From assembly GCA_036867785.1 (NCBI GenBank), contig CP145419.1:62001-126000 (forward strand): a stretch of DNA of 64,000 nucleotides. Direction: 5' to 3'. Positions 53,006 through 63,197 of the stretch are shown here, in pieces. The stretch's first letter is position 1, and the number at the start of each line of letters is the position of its first letter. Source of the stretch: Plasmodiophora brassicae. Its lineage: Eukaryota > Endomyxa: Phytomyxea > Phytomyxea > Plasmodiophorida. Under the pieces are notes generated by a model. The model worked only from the letters and a program-made list of their open reading frames with translations. It made no database searches and had not been told where the DNA came from. The position numbers and the translations under genes are program-made.

Positions 53006-53512
53006 ATGTCGCCCGCCGCCGCCGCCGTGTCTGTGGCCGTGCTCGCTCTGGCCGTTTCGGCGGTGACGGAACAGCGGACGATTCGATTCGGGTCCGTGCC
53101 GGACGCTGTCAGCCCAACGATGAGTCGGCCCCACGTGGTGCGTTGGGTAACGGCTCTCGGCGGTAGGCGTGCTCCGGGGACGGTCGGCCCACCCGGGTTC
53201 AACCGTGCGCTTTCCGCGAGGACGCGCGCGGTCCCCATGCAACGGCAGATACGTCAACCGATGCGATCCGAGCAGGGCAGTCTCGAGAGCGCCACCGTCA
53301 TCGTCGACGTGGTTTCGGACGATGTGAACGCGGACCCGACGTCCTGTCAAGCACCGGCCGGCAACCTGGACGCGAACGGCGACCCGTTAACGGCGGCAAC
53401 GACCACGTCTATGGCCAGCGTCGATGGACCGCAACTGGATGCCAACGGTAACCAGGTGATCTACACCGAACAGGTCGGGCCACATTTCACAGACATTCTG
53501 GTACTGCGATAG
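53006..53512 (+). CDS. Small predicted secreted protein
   Basis: 168 residues starting MSPAAAAVSVAVLALAVSAV, a good signal peptide with likely cleavage near residue 20. The mature part is rich in Thr, Ala, Asp and Asn, with a loose repeat (NLDANGDPLTAA, QLDANGNQVIY), and ends HFTDILVLR. No family recognised. Coding status rests on the signal peptide and the clean frame only, so confidence is limited. Confidence 0.4.
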   Translation: MSPAAAAVSVAVLALAVSAVTEQRTIRFGSVPDAVSPTMSRPHVVRWVTALGGRRAPGTVGPPGFNRALSARTRAVPMQRQIRQPMRSEQGSLESATVIVDVVSDDVNADPTSCQAPAGNLDANGDPLTAATTTSMASVDGPQLDANGNQVIYTEQVGPHFTDILVLR

Positions 53513-53547
53513 GCCAGGCCGACTGCACGATACACAGTAGCGTTCAT

Positions 53548-54523
53548 TTACCGCCCAATGGCAACACGTAGGTCGGGACGCAAGACGCACAGGTTGTTGA
53601 GCTCCGTCAGCAGGCGTGCGCTGGTCTTTGTCGCTTTGATTCGGTAGATACCTGCGAGGTCAACGCCCCGGGTCAGGTACGTGCAATACGTACTGTCGGG
53701 GGCGCCAAGTTCGTACTGTCTACAGGGGCCTCCGCCCGACCGATGCCGCATCGCTGGAGCTCCTCCAATGTGAACGCAGCAAAGACCATGTATTGCTGCT
53801 GCTGCTGCCTGCGGCCCACAATGTTCAGCGTGCACGATTCCGGGCGCGCAAACCAACGGTGGCGAACCAACACAGGAGTGGCTGCGAGCTGTGCACGCAG
53901 CTGGTCGCGGTCTGCCTCACGCGCCGCAAGACAGAATAGGGTAGGGCGCGTATCCTGGGCGTCCGCCAGCACCGGCCACGATCCCATCGACAGGAGCAAC
54001 TTCACGCATGCTTGTCGTATTTCATCTGCCAGAACCTGTGCGGCATCTGCCCGCTGACCGGGACGGAACGCTGCCCAAGGTCGCACGTCAGGCACCCAGC
54101 AATCGGTGGAACGGCCAGCAGCACGTGCGCACACTGTTTGATCTTGGCTGCCAGCACGGAGGGCAGGGCGAACGCGTACGACCCTTTGCCATGGCGACGT
54201 CGCATACCATCAGGCACCGTGACACTGCCGCCCTGCGGCGCCCGACTCGGCACGGCGCTGAACGCGATCAGGAAGGCGCGCGGGAACCGCCTCCGCGTCA
54301 CCGTGCACCGTCGGACCGGCGTGGTCATCGGCGACAGCACGGCTGACAGCGCGAACGTGAGGCACAGGCGGGGCGGACCCGACCAGCGGCACCTACCAGC
54401 CTCATTCGGGTACAGCAATCGTTTCGTGTACGCGTCGATGACCTCGTCTGCGTATGTCGATAGGGCTCTCCTGCAGATGCTGATGCTGCTGCTGTTGGGC
54501 AGCGACGCCCAGCGCTGCAGCAT
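53548..54523 (-). CDS. Unrecognised, probably mitochondrial protein, multi-exon
   Basis: The N terminus (MLQRWASLPNSSSISICRRA, then LSTYADEVIDAYTKRLLYP) is a typical mitochondrial presequence with its cleavage region, followed by a donor (gtaggtgcc) at about 54393. Further exon-like blocks read SYAFALPSVLAAKIKQCAHV and, after an acceptor ending CGCACAG near 54046, VLADEIRQACVKLLLSMGSW through QYMVFAAFTLEELQRCGIG. The last block reads YLTRGVDLAGIYRIKATKTS and ends NLCVLRPDLRVAIGR. A short glutamine run lies in the third block. I do not recognise the family; splice sites are partly inferred. Confidence 0.45.
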
Positions 54524-54599
54524 GCGCAGTCGCGCAGTTGCAGTTCCGCAGTCGTACCTGTTACTGGTGGAGCTACGGCCAACGCGGGCACTGTTTTAT

Positions 54600-55349
54600 T
54601 CAGACGCACCCGCAGCAGAGGCAGGACGCCGGGTCGCCGCTGAAGATGGGGTTATATCCGAAAAGCTGGCGGAAGGCGTCGGCCCAGGCCAGCTGGACGA
54701 CGGGCAGGGCGACGAGGCCGCCGACGCCGAACCACAGGCTGCCGGCGAGGAGGATCAGCAAGGAGAGGGCCGCCAAGACGACGATGCTCCAGACGACGTG
54801 CCGTGACGTCCGGTACGACACGGCCATGCTGTCGAGGACGTTGATCCCATGGTTGTGGTACTCGATGAAGACCATCGGCGCGAAACTCAGCGTGGCCATG
54901 GCGTAGATGCCGGGCAGGACGAGCAACGCCAGGCCGACGACGGTCAGCAACCTGACGAGGAGCGTGATGACGATGATGGGGAAGAAGTACATGACCGGCG
55001 TGAACAGGAAGCTTCCGACATCGAACTCCCAGTCGTTGTCGCGGGATGTGTTCGCGGCGACGATAAACGGGGCGTACTGGAACGGCACCGATAGCAGCAG
55101 CAGCACAGGGGCTGCCAGCAGGACCTTTGCCGACTCGGCGAAGTACGCCAGTACCGCGACGTTCTGGAGGATAATGTAGATGAGCGCCCAGAACATGTAC
55201 GCCCAAGGGTGCTGCTCGAACATGGCCCAGCCGGCGCGAACGGCACCCTTCACGTCCAGCTTGGGTTCGCCGGTCGGATGCAGCAGACGCCCGACGACAT
55301 CGTCCAGCGCATGGTTGGAGCCAAGCAACGCCTGCGACTCGGTCGCCAT
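54600..55349 (-). CDS. Multi-pass membrane protein of unknown function
   Basis: Single exon, 249 residues. A hydrophilic N terminus (about 45 residues) is followed by about six membrane segments, for example YMFWALIYIILQNVAVLAYF, VLLAAPVLLLLSVPFQYAPF and VVWSIVVLAALSLLILLAGS. A short amphipathic loop has PMVFIEYHNHGINVLDSM, reminiscent of bacterial DUF-type membrane proteins with a glycerophosphodiesterase-like membrane domain. The C terminus is cysteine-rich (ASCLCCGCV) and could be palmitoylated. It is divergent to the TIR gene. Confidence 0.6.
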   Translation of the reverse strand: MATESQALLGSNHALDDVVGRLLHPTGEPKLDVKGAVRAGWAMFEQHPWAYMFWALIYIILQNVAVLAYFAESAKVLLAAPVLLLLSVPFQYAPFIVAANTSRDNDWEFDVGSFLFTPVMYFFPIIVITLLVRLLTVVGLALLVLPGIYAMATLSFAPMVFIEYHNHGINVLDSMAVSYRTSRHVVWSIVVLAALSLLILLAGSLWFGVGGLVALPVVQLAWADAFRQLFGYNPIFSGDPASCLCCGCV

Positions 55350-55585
55350 AGGGAGTGCCAGCAGTGAGGGGGTCCCGCCGCCGACGCCTCAGCCCAATCG
55401 GCGGTGTGGCAGCGCTCGGGCGCCGACACGTTCGCTGGGCCGCGCTGCCCGACATGTTTGTCCCGACACAGGTTCACGCGAGCGTTTGGTAATGCTGGCG
55501 AAACGGTGTCGCGCGCCGCCGGCTTACCGGTCAGGCGTACGTACGATCGACGACAGCGTACGATCGAGGATAGGCGACGCGGTCG

Positions 55586-56371
55586 ATGATGCCGGACGAC
55601 GGTCTGTCCATGTTCCTGTCGTTCTCGCACGACGACCTGGACCTGGCGCAGGGCCTGCACCGGGCCCTGCAGGCGGGCCGCGGCCAGGTCTGGGCCGACT
55701 GGGAGACGGTCGCCGCCACCGCCGCCTGGACCGACGAGATCCACCGCGCCGTCGCCCGCGCCGACCTGTTCGTCGCCCTGATCAGCCCCGAGTACCTGCT
55801 GAACGCCAGCTGCCAGGAGGAGATCGCCCTGGCCGCCCACCACCGCAAACGCGTCCTGGCGTTCTGCACGAAATCCCTGCCTCGGGACTGCCTGCCCGCC
55901 GGCATCGCCGACGCCGACATTGCCGTCCTGAAGCCGCCCCGCGCCGACGCCGACCTGCACGACGCCGTCTGGGGCGTCCTGGGCGCCGTCGAATGCGCCG
56001 ACGGCGACGCGATCCGGTCGCACACGCGCCTCCTGCTGGCCGCCCTGCAATGGGACAGGGACGGGCGCCCGCGCTGGCGCCTGCCGGACGCGCCGTCGGC
56101 CACAGAGCGCCGGTCGCGATGCAACCTGTCCGACCTGCAGGTCGCGTTCCTCGACGAATCCGACCGGGCGCGCCAGGGCCGGCGCGCGCGCGCCGCCCTC
56201 TGCGCCGTCGTCGCCCTCGTCGCCCTCGTCGGCATGGTCGCGGCCCCCGTCCCGATCGTCGTCTACCTGACCGTGATCGTCCCCGTCAGCCAGGCGCCGC
56301 TGCTGCTGCCCTTCCTGCGTCGTCGCCGGCGAGCGCCAGCGACAACGCTGACGTACGCGACGCCGACATGA
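55586..56371 (+). CDS. TIR-domain protein with C-terminal membrane anchor (bacterial-type)
   Basis: Single exon, 261 residues. Residues about 7-135 form a TIR domain: MFLSFSHDDLDLAQGLHRAL, then VWADWETVAATAAWTDEIHR and LFVALISPEYLLNASCQEEI. The glutamate after the conserved SC fits the position used by NAD-cleaving TIR enzymes. Next comes SHTRLLLAALQWDRDGR, a segment that in bacterial TIR-linker-repeat proteins lies between TIR and a WD40 or other repeat array. Here the repeats are absent and two hydrophobic segments follow (ALCAVVALVALVGMVAAPVP and VVYLTVIVPVSQAPLLLPFL). Likely a membrane-tethered TIR enzyme or adaptor acquired from bacteria; NADase activity is inferred only. Confidence 0.8.
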   Translation: MMPDDGLSMFLSFSHDDLDLAQGLHRALQAGRGQVWADWETVAATAAWTDEIHRAVARADLFVALISPEYLLNASCQEEIALAAHHRKRVLAFCTKSLPRDCLPAGIADADIAVLKPPRADADLHDAVWGVLGAVECADGDAIRSHTRLLLAALQWDRDGRPRWRLPDAPSATERRSRCNLSDLQVAFLDESDRARQGRRARAALCAVVALVALVGMVAAPVPIVVYLTVIVPVSQAPLLLPFLRRRRRAPATTLTYATPT

Positions 56372-56435
56372 TGACGTACACACGACGACATAGCGCTATG
56401 AGATGTTGTTGTATGTGCGCGTGCGGGTACGGTTA

Positions 56436-58268
56436 TCAGGCGGCGGGCGCCGACGCGGGGACGACGCTGGCGTTGCCGGCGTAGAGCGACACCTGCTGGT
56501 CCCTCCTGTACAGCGTGACGGCGGGAACGACCACGCCCCGGATGCCATCGAACGCGACGCCCAGCCGGACGCCGTTCTTCGTGAACGATAGCGAGGCGGT
56601 GCCGTCGCCCCGGCACGACAGGTCCATGCCGATCGTGTCGCCGCGCGCGAACATCGGCCCGTATGCGGTCGGCTTCCCGGCGTGGACCTTCTTGCCCGTC
56701 GTGCACTGGACCGCCCACGACGTCAGCGACGTGCCGCCCAGCTGGACGCGGGCGCACGACGACAGGGTGGGGGGCGCGACGCTCACCCCCAGGTACATGC
56801 CCTGGACGTTGCGCAGGCCATCGGCGTCGATCTGGAACAGCCAAGAATGGTCGCGCGGCACCGACGTATCGACAGGCTGCCTGCCGAGCGCGGTCACGTG
56901 CCCGGGGGCGGCCGAGGCGCCCGCCACCCGGACCGTTCGTCGCCGGTTGGACAGGACCAGGGCGCCGGTGCCGGCCACGTCCGCCCACGTCGGCATGCCG
57001 CGCCGGCGCAGGCGACGCGCGAACGCGGGCGACACGCTGTCGAGCGCGTCGTGATCGTTGTCCTGCAGCGCTTTGGCCATGATGGCGCCGACGGAGACCA
57101 GGTCCTTCGGGACGGTCGAGGCGGCGGCGTTGGCGCCCATCAGGCGCGATGCGGACAGGAACGCGAACCGGCACGTCTTCCAGAGGAGGCGCCGCTCGTC
57201 GGCGGGCAGGGCGGCGCCGCGTGGCCCGCCCAGGTACGTCGCGATGCGATCGAAGACGTCGTCCTCCGACTCGACCTGCAGGTCGTCCTGGTCGAGGACG
57301 CCGGCCACTGTGGCCGGCGACAGCGACAGGAACGACGCCTGCGGCAGGCGGTCGATGTCCCGGGCGATGCTCGCCAGGCACCGTCGGTGCACCTTGCGCA
57401 GCTTGGCGTCGTCGTCGTCGTCGGCAACGCTGTCGTGCAGGCAGTCGAGGAAGAACAGCGCGTCGCCGCCGGCGATCGGGAACCGGTCGTCCTGCAGGAA
57501 CCCGAGCAAGGTCGCCGTCTGCGCCGGCGTCAGCGTGTCCCGGAAGTCGCGCAGGTACCGGGCCAGGAAGCAGGCCAGGGCGTCGCCGTCGTCGACGACC
57601 AGGTCGTCGTGGTCGAGCAGGACGGCGATGACGTCCGGCGACGTCAACCGCCACTGGTCGTACGACAGGTACGACAGGCGGCGCGCCAGGTGCGCCAGGC
57701 ACGCCTGGACGATGTCGCCCATCGAATGGTTCATCTCCAGGCAGCGCAGCAGAACGGCGTGCGCCGCATCCAGGCCGGCGTCGAACGTTCGCCGCAGGAA
57801 CGCATCGGCCAGGGCGCGCAGCGCCTCGACCTGCAGGTAGTCGGCCAGGACGAGGACGGGGACGACGGTCGTCTCCGTCAGCGTCCCCGGGGGCAGGTCG
57901 CCCTCGTACATGAACTCGAGCACGGCGGGGAACAGGCCCATCATCTGCCGGTCGATGTCGGCGATGCGGCACGCCAGCGACAGCGGGCAGGCGCAGGGGC
58001 CCGCGCATCGGCACAGCAGGGCGCGCCCGATCTCGAGCGTCGTGCAGCGCTCGGCGCTGTCGTACCCCATGGCGAACCGATTGTAGAAGTAGGCTGAGCT
58101 GCGCGGGCCGACCGCGATCACGAAGCGGTGGACGGGGAAGCGGCGCGTGCCGACCACGATGGTCCAGTCGGACAGGGCGCCGTTCCGCCACGACGCGTCG
58201 CCATGCGGGCAGTACCCATCCTCCAGCGAATCAGATAGCAACGCGCGTCTGCGCGCGTCGATACACAT
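56436..58268 (-). CDS. BTB-BACK-SPRY protein
   Basis: Single exon, 610 residues. A BTB/POZ domain (about 25-170; SDWTIVVGTRRFPVHRFVIA, then FMYEGDLPPGTLTETTVVPV) is followed by BACK-type helices (YDQWRLTSPDVIAVLLDHDD and a second similar block, SFLSLSPATVAGVLDQDDLQ). The C-terminal third is SPRY-like: DHSWLFQIDADGLR, YGPMFARGDTIGMDLSCRGD and LSFTKNGVRLGVAFDGIRG. BTB proteins of this kind are mostly adaptors for Cullin-3 ubiquitin ligases, with the C-terminal domain choosing the substrate. The BTB core carries a cysteine-rich insert (CRCAGPCACPLSLAC). The start at 58268 is the first ATG of the frame. Confidence 0.85.
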   Translation of the reverse strand: MCIDARRRALLSDSLEDGYCPHGDASWRNGALSDWTIVVGTRRFPVHRFVIAVGPRSSAYFYNRFAMGYDSAERCTTLEIGRALLCRCAGPCACPLSLACRIADIDRQMMGLFPAVLEFMYEGDLPPGTLTETTVVPVLVLADYLQVEALRALADAFLRRTFDAGLDAAHAVLLRCLEMNHSMGDIVQACLAHLARRLSYLSYDQWRLTSPDVIAVLLDHDDLVVDDGDALACFLARYLRDFRDTLTPAQTATLLGFLQDDRFPIAGGDALFFLDCLHDSVADDDDDAKLRKVHRRCLASIARDIDRLPQASFLSLSPATVAGVLDQDDLQVESEDDVFDRIATYLGGPRGAALPADERRLLWKTCRFAFLSASRLMGANAAASTVPKDLVSVGAIMAKALQDNDHDALDSVSPAFARRLRRRGMPTWADVAGTGALVLSNRRRTVRVAGASAAPGHVTALGRQPVDTSVPRDHSWLFQIDADGLRNVQGMYLGVSVAPPTLSSCARVQLGGTSLTSWAVQCTTGKKVHAGKPTAYGPMFARGDTIGMDLSCRGDGTASLSFTKNGVRLGVAFDGIRGVVVPAVTLYRRDQQVSLYAGNASVVPASAPAA

Positions 58269-58455
58269 ATTATACGTCCGCGTCGACGATTAAGTTAGTG
58301 CTCGTCGCCGACACGACAGCGGACGGTCAGCGCGATGGATTTCACAGGTCAGGTCGACGCCCCGCGTGTGACTCAACCAGCACGAGCGCGCATGACGCAA
58401 CGACGACGCGCACGGAGCCGGTGACGTCACGATGGTTGTCCTCGCCGCCGGCCGT

Positions 58456-59400
58456 TTAGTACAATCTATGTGGTGGAGCCGTCGAGTAGCCACCCCCGCG
58501 ATGGTGGTGATCGGAATGGCCGGAACCGACAGACTCGCCGCCATGGGCATGGCCGAGGTCGACCACGCACGGCAGCAGCAGGCCGGCAACGACGGCGACG
58601 ATGGTGGTCCAGGACGTCGTGCCGGCGGCCCTCAGGGCCTCCGGCAGGATGTGCATGGCGGCCACGTACAGGAACGTGCCGCCCGAGAACAGCATCAGGT
58701 TGCCGAGCCGGGCGTGGTTCAGCTCGTGTTCGTTGCCGGCGAACAGGATGAAGGTTGCGATGGCGGCCAGGGGCGCCGACGCGGCGAACAGCAACAGGCA
58801 CCGCATCATCTCGGATCGCGGGCGGTTGTGCTGCGCGAAATGGGCCATCAGCGTGAAACTGGCGGGCGCCTTGTGCACCAGGAGGGCGATGAAGACGACG
58901 GCCTCGACGGACGACTGGTTCGACAGGGAGATGGCGCCCAGGGCGATACCGTCGGCGGCCGAGTGCACAAGCAGGCCGACGAACGCGGTCGACGTGCTCG
59001 GCGCGTGCGAGTGCCCATGAGACGAGGCGGTCGCAGGGTCCCTTAACGCGACCTGCTCCGCGTCGTCGGATTTGGGGCGCTCGGACGACGCGGCCCCGAA
59101 CGGGATGTGGTCGACGACAAGCATGAGCACCAGTCCGAGGGCGATGGCGACGCCGAACGACGACGGCAGGCCGTCGTCACACCCGTCCTGCAGGAGGAAC
59201 CGCGCCCCCTCCGGAATGATGATCGTGACGGCGGTGCCCATGAAGAGGCCGGCGCCGGCGGCGTTGACCAGCGGCATCAGTGTCGACGCGCGCGACGACG
59301 GCGCCGCGCGCCCGACAACCCACAACGGGATCAGGCCCGACGCGGCACTGCCCAGGAACATGCCGATCGACAGGACGACCAGGTCGACGATGGAGCCCAT
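58456..59400 (-). CDS. SLC39A9: ZIP-family zinc transporter, ZIP9-like
   Basis: Single exon, 314 residues from the ATG at 59400; the frame is open back to 59541, but those residues lack conservation. Eight membrane segments are expected. The metal-binding helices are clear: FVGLLVHSAADGIALGAISL and FIALLVHKAPASFTLMAHFA. The N-terminal helices (AAGAGLFMGTAVTIIIPEG) and C-terminal helices (LMLFSGGTFLYVAAMHILPE) match ZIP9. A histidine-rich cytosolic loop (SSHGHSHAPS) and a histidine-rich tail (DHHHRGGG) are present. ZIP9 moves zinc into the cytosol, mainly from the secretory pathway. Confidence 0.92.
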   Translation of the reverse strand: MGSIVDLVVLSIGMFLGSAASGLIPLWVVGRAAPSSRASTLMPLVNAAGAGLFMGTAVTIIIPEGARFLLQDGCDDGLPSSFGVAIALGLVLMLVVDHIPFGAASSERPKSDDAEQVALRDPATASSHGHSHAPSTSTAFVGLLVHSAADGIALGAISLSNQSSVEAVVFIALLVHKAPASFTLMAHFAQHNRPRSEMMRCLLLFAASAPLAAIATFILFAGNEHELNHARLGNLMLFSGGTFLYVAAMHILPEALRAAGTTSWTTIVAVVAGLLLPCVVDLGHAHGGESVGSGHSDHHHRGGGYSTAPPHRLY

Positions 59401-59634
59401 GACGAACACCCGGCGACCCACCCCTCCACCACTGCCCGCACACGGCACTTTCACATCTGGCCCCCCGCCGTTTGACGCTGCCTGACACGCGCACACGCAC
59501 GGAGTGTTACATGCGCGGTCGCAGCTGCTCACGCGCAGCACGAGGTACAGTCATCAGGACCGACTGGGGCGAGCTGCAACGCGTCACTGTCGAGCTGCAC
59601 ACACGGCTCCGGTGGACTAGGTCTGCTCCGGAGT

Positions 59635-62435
59635 TTATTGAGCAGTGCCCGGACCCGCGGGAGGATCCGGTCGCGGGGTCGCCTCGGCCTGACCAGGAGG
59701 TGGTGATGATGGTCGTCGCCGTCGTCGTCGACCAGGTGACCGATGACGTCGCTTGCAGTCTGCGACCTGGTTGCAGGCCTGGGCGCGTTCGTGCTCGGCA
59801 GTGGCGATGGCCTGGCGCAGGCGAATGATTTCGCGTTTGGCGTCAAGGAGCTGGGCCGCTGTCGTTTCTAGCTTGGCGTTGGCCGACGTTGCGTTTCGCA
59901 GCTCCTGCTCCAGCACGTCGATCCGGATGCCCAGCTGGACCTGGCGCTTCCGGGCGCGAGCCTGCAGGGTCGCCATTTGCGCCTGCCACTCGCCTTTCTG
60001 CTTCGCGACGCTCTCGTTCGCCTGCTCGACGCAGGTCTGCAACGCCTCCGCATACGACTTGATCTGATTGCTGGCCTGCGCCGCCTCCAGGTTCTGCGCT
60101 CATAACCGGCGTTAGGTCGGTTCGCATTCTGCGGTGTTTGCGTCGAACCTCTTGGCGTCGCAGGCCCTCGGACGTCTCGAACGCCGTCCGGACTGTGGAC
60201 AACCTGAGCGTCGCCGCCTAACACACACACACATGACGAAAGATGAGATCGTTCGTGGAGGTGCCTCCGACGCATCGTACGGGACCTGAACCAACTGTTG
60301 CATGTGCGCGATCTGCCTGCAATTCTGCTTGTCGCGCGCCTGGGCTTCCTGTTTGACGGGGGGAGCAAACGCATCAACCAGCAGCTGCCGACGAGTGTTT
60401 CAAGGACCCAGGGCCACCGACCGTGGCGGCCTGTAGCAGGTCGGCGTTCGTGCGCCTGAGATCGGCGTTCTTCTGCCTGAGCGCCGCGCTGGCCCACTCG
60501 GCTGACTGGCGCGCTCCGTCTAGCTCCTGTCGCCATCTCTGCAATCCGTCGCGTTGTCATCCCCCGGGATGTGCAACACAGTGTCCCCATTTCGGTACCG
60601 CATCGTTCTCAGCCAGGGCCGCTTCCAGCGACGACGACGTTTGGCGCCGAATGGCGTCGATCTCGGCGCGGAGGTCGTCGTTCTGCTGCAGGGCGTCGAG
60701 CAACCGGGCTTGAATTTCTTGTACGGCAGTGTTATGGGTCGACTGGAGCGCGTCGCGCTCCTTGACATGTTTGGCCCGTTCCTCAGTCAGGTCGCGTTGC
60801 AGGTTGAACGCGGTCTGCCGCCACACTTGCCGCTCCTGCTGGTGCTCCTGAATCGCATTCATCTTGTCGCGGTTGACACTGTCGACGAGTGCCAGGAGTC
60901 GCTCCTCCGCCTGCCGCCCTGCATAGCCGCATGCAGCAATCAGGTCTGTGTGCCGTTGGCTGAACATCCAATCGGTGACCCCCCAACCCTGTTCGATAGC
61001 CTGCTCTCGTCCCTCGTTGGACATGCGAACCATCTCCAACAGCTTCTGCTCCTGGGCTATATAACGCCATTAGAGCGCGTGCATTGCAGGAAGGAACGTC
61101 GCCAATCGTACCACTCCATCGAGAGCGCTCCGACGTGGCGCTTCGGTTCCCCGTATCGATCGTGGCTGGTGCCATCCCGTTCTGTTCAGCAGCACACGAC
61201 GGGCGCTGCTCTGCATCACCTCCATCGGTGTACACCGGTGGCGAGCCTGGCGAGGACTGGAAGCGGAATGCCTGCAGGCCAAGCGGGGCGTCGTACAGGA
61301 CCCAGATCGCATCCGTCCCCACATAAACGTCTGTGCATCGACCGGATGAGCGTCCACAACGCCAGGCAAACTGGGCCCGGGGCATTGCACCTCTGATCGT
61401 GGCCATGGCGTTCGGCAGCGTCTGCCTGGCGGCGTAATTCCTCGTGTCCCAAACGGCCACGTTGCCGGTGGCCGATACAGTAACGACATCTGCACCGGCC
61501 GAGCGGATGACCGCGATCGGATCCGATCCCGTGATCGTTGTCGTGCAGACGTGGACGTCGGCGTCCCAGATGGCGATACTGCCACAGCGGTACGCGCACC
61601 AGACCGTCCCGGTCGCCTCGACGTGCGCGACGTCGACCACTTCGTTGCCGTTCGTGTCGAGGCTGGCCACCAGGTGGTTCACCTCGTCGTAGACGCGGAT
61701 GCCTGCGGGCGGGCCGCCCAGCCAAACCTGTTCCCCCACCGCCCGCATCACGTTCACCTGCGCGCGTCATGATCAACAGTGCTGTGCCGCGACCGACGTG
61801 AACGGCGCCGACCTTGGAGATGGCGGCCGACGGCAGGGCGGTGGCGTTGGCCGGGGCCCCGAGACGGACGTCGCACGTGGCCAGTTCCAGATCGGAGGTC
61901 ACCGTCCACAGCGTGTTGCCGCTGTACGCCATGTGGACAAACGAGGCGCCTGGGCGCATGTCGTTCCGGCACGTCACCGCCGCCAGCGATGCCTGGACGT
62001 CGACAACCCAGAACTGAAGCCGGGCGTCCGACGTGCTGATCCAGAATCCGTCCGACGAGGCCGCCACCGACGTCACCGTTGGCGGGCCGCCGGATGCCGA
62101 CAGGAGATTGCCGCCCAGACCGACGGCGTCGTCAATGTCGGTCACCAGCGACGATGGATGCTCGTTGACGTTCCACTCGTGGGACTCGGCGATTGCCACT
62201 GCATGGCGCTCAGGGGAGTCGACGGCGGTGCCCCGCCCCCCGACCTACCTAGATCCGATGGAGGCAACGCGTCCGCGCGGGCGCATCGCTGCCTGGTTCG
62301 CGGGTCGAAGACCTGGATCTGGCCGGTCGCAGTGACGGCCACGACGTGCTGTTGTGCACCGCATCGGAACACGCACATGGGCACATGCTGGGCGTCGGCG
62401 CCGTCCACGTCCAACCGTTCGCCAATGGGATCCAT
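59635..62435 (-). CDS. WD40/beta-propeller plus long coiled-coil protein
   Basis: Multi-exon. Exon 1 (from 62435) has VVAVTATGQIQVFDPRTRQR. An intron with donor gtaggtcg and acceptor gccatgcag leads to VAIAESHEWNVNEHPSSLVT and ARLQFWVVDVQASLAAV. A second intron (donor after ISK, acceptor cgcgcag) leads to VNVMRAVGEQVWLGGPPAGI with TVWCAYRCGSIAIWDADVHV and NVAVWDTRNYAARQ. These are propeller blades of WD40 type. Later exons switch to coiled coil: FNLQRDLTEERAKHVKERDA, WRQELDGARQSAEWASAALR, KQEAQARDKQNCRQIAHMQQ and IDVLEQELRNATSANAKLET. The end at 59635 is provisional. Signalling or cytoskeletal scaffolds often have this build; the family is not identified. Confidence 0.6.
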
Positions 62436-62690
62436 TCGTTCGGCAGGGTCGGTCGATGACGATCCCGGTCTCTCTCTGTCTCGTTGATCGATCCCGGGTA
62501 CGCCTGGTAATGGCGTTCGCCTGCCGGGACGTGCGCGCCACGGTTCCTGCGTCTGGCATGTCGAGCGGCACGCGTGGTCGAGCTCTCAGGGGAGCGACAG
62601 AGGACCGGTGATTCGACGGGCGTCATTCCAAGACGACGACCTTGACGTGTGGGTTCCTAATCCGGCGCCACCATCGGCGGACGATGCGCG

Positions 62691-63197
62691 ATGGCGGGCG
62701 GCGACCGTTGCACTAGGACGATGACGATGATGATGATGACGGTGGTCCCATTGGTGGTCCATGCAGCGATGGCAATGGCGACGGCACCGAATCGTGCATC
62801 CGTCCATGGGCAGGCACTATCGTTCCCGTATGGCTCTGTGGGGCCCTATGTTCTTCCTGTGTCGGTGCCCGCCGCCTTCCGCACGGCCTCGGTGCGCGTG
62901 TCGGCCGGCAACGAGTTCCACGTCGCCATCTACCCGTACCGATCCGCTCAACCGATTCTGGCCCAGTGCTGCGACCACGGCGCGTACGTGTCGCCAGGCG
63001 ATCGTCTACCGGGCGCGTGCCTGGCTCTGCTCAACGGCATCACTCCATGGACATCGACCGCGTTTCCAGACAGGGTATTCGAGCTGAAACGGTTCTCCCT
63101 GCTGCTCAGCAACAGCCTGAACGACTACGAAGCGCATTCGAATCGGGACACTGGTGCGACCTCGAGTCCGCAGAGTGCCTTAGATCAGCAATCATAG
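62691..63197 (+). CDS. Small predicted secreted protein
   Basis: 168 residues; an internal ATG after a short leader gives MTMMMMTVVPLVVHAAMAMA, a signal-peptide-like start with likely cleavage after ATA. The mature part (SFPYGSVGPYVLPVSVPAAF, EFHVAIYPYRSAQPILAQCC) has a plausible globular composition and two adjacent cysteines. No family recognised. The gene lies just before the retrotransposon, and overlap with its unseen 5' repeat cannot be excluded. Confidence 0.4.
   Translation: MAGGDRCTRTMTMMMMTVVPLVVHAAMAMATAPNRASVHGQALSFPYGSVGPYVLPVSVPAAFRTASVRVSAGNEFHVAIYPYRSAQPILAQCCDHGAYVSPGDRLPGACLALLNGITPWTSTAFPDRVFELKRFSLLLSNSLNDYEAHSNRDTGATSSPQSALDQQS

Noticed and set aside
56263-58191. 642-codon minus-strand frame overlapping the BTB gene
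   Set aside because: Same strand but another frame; arginine/proline-rich, while the BTB-BACK-SPRY frame is clearly real.
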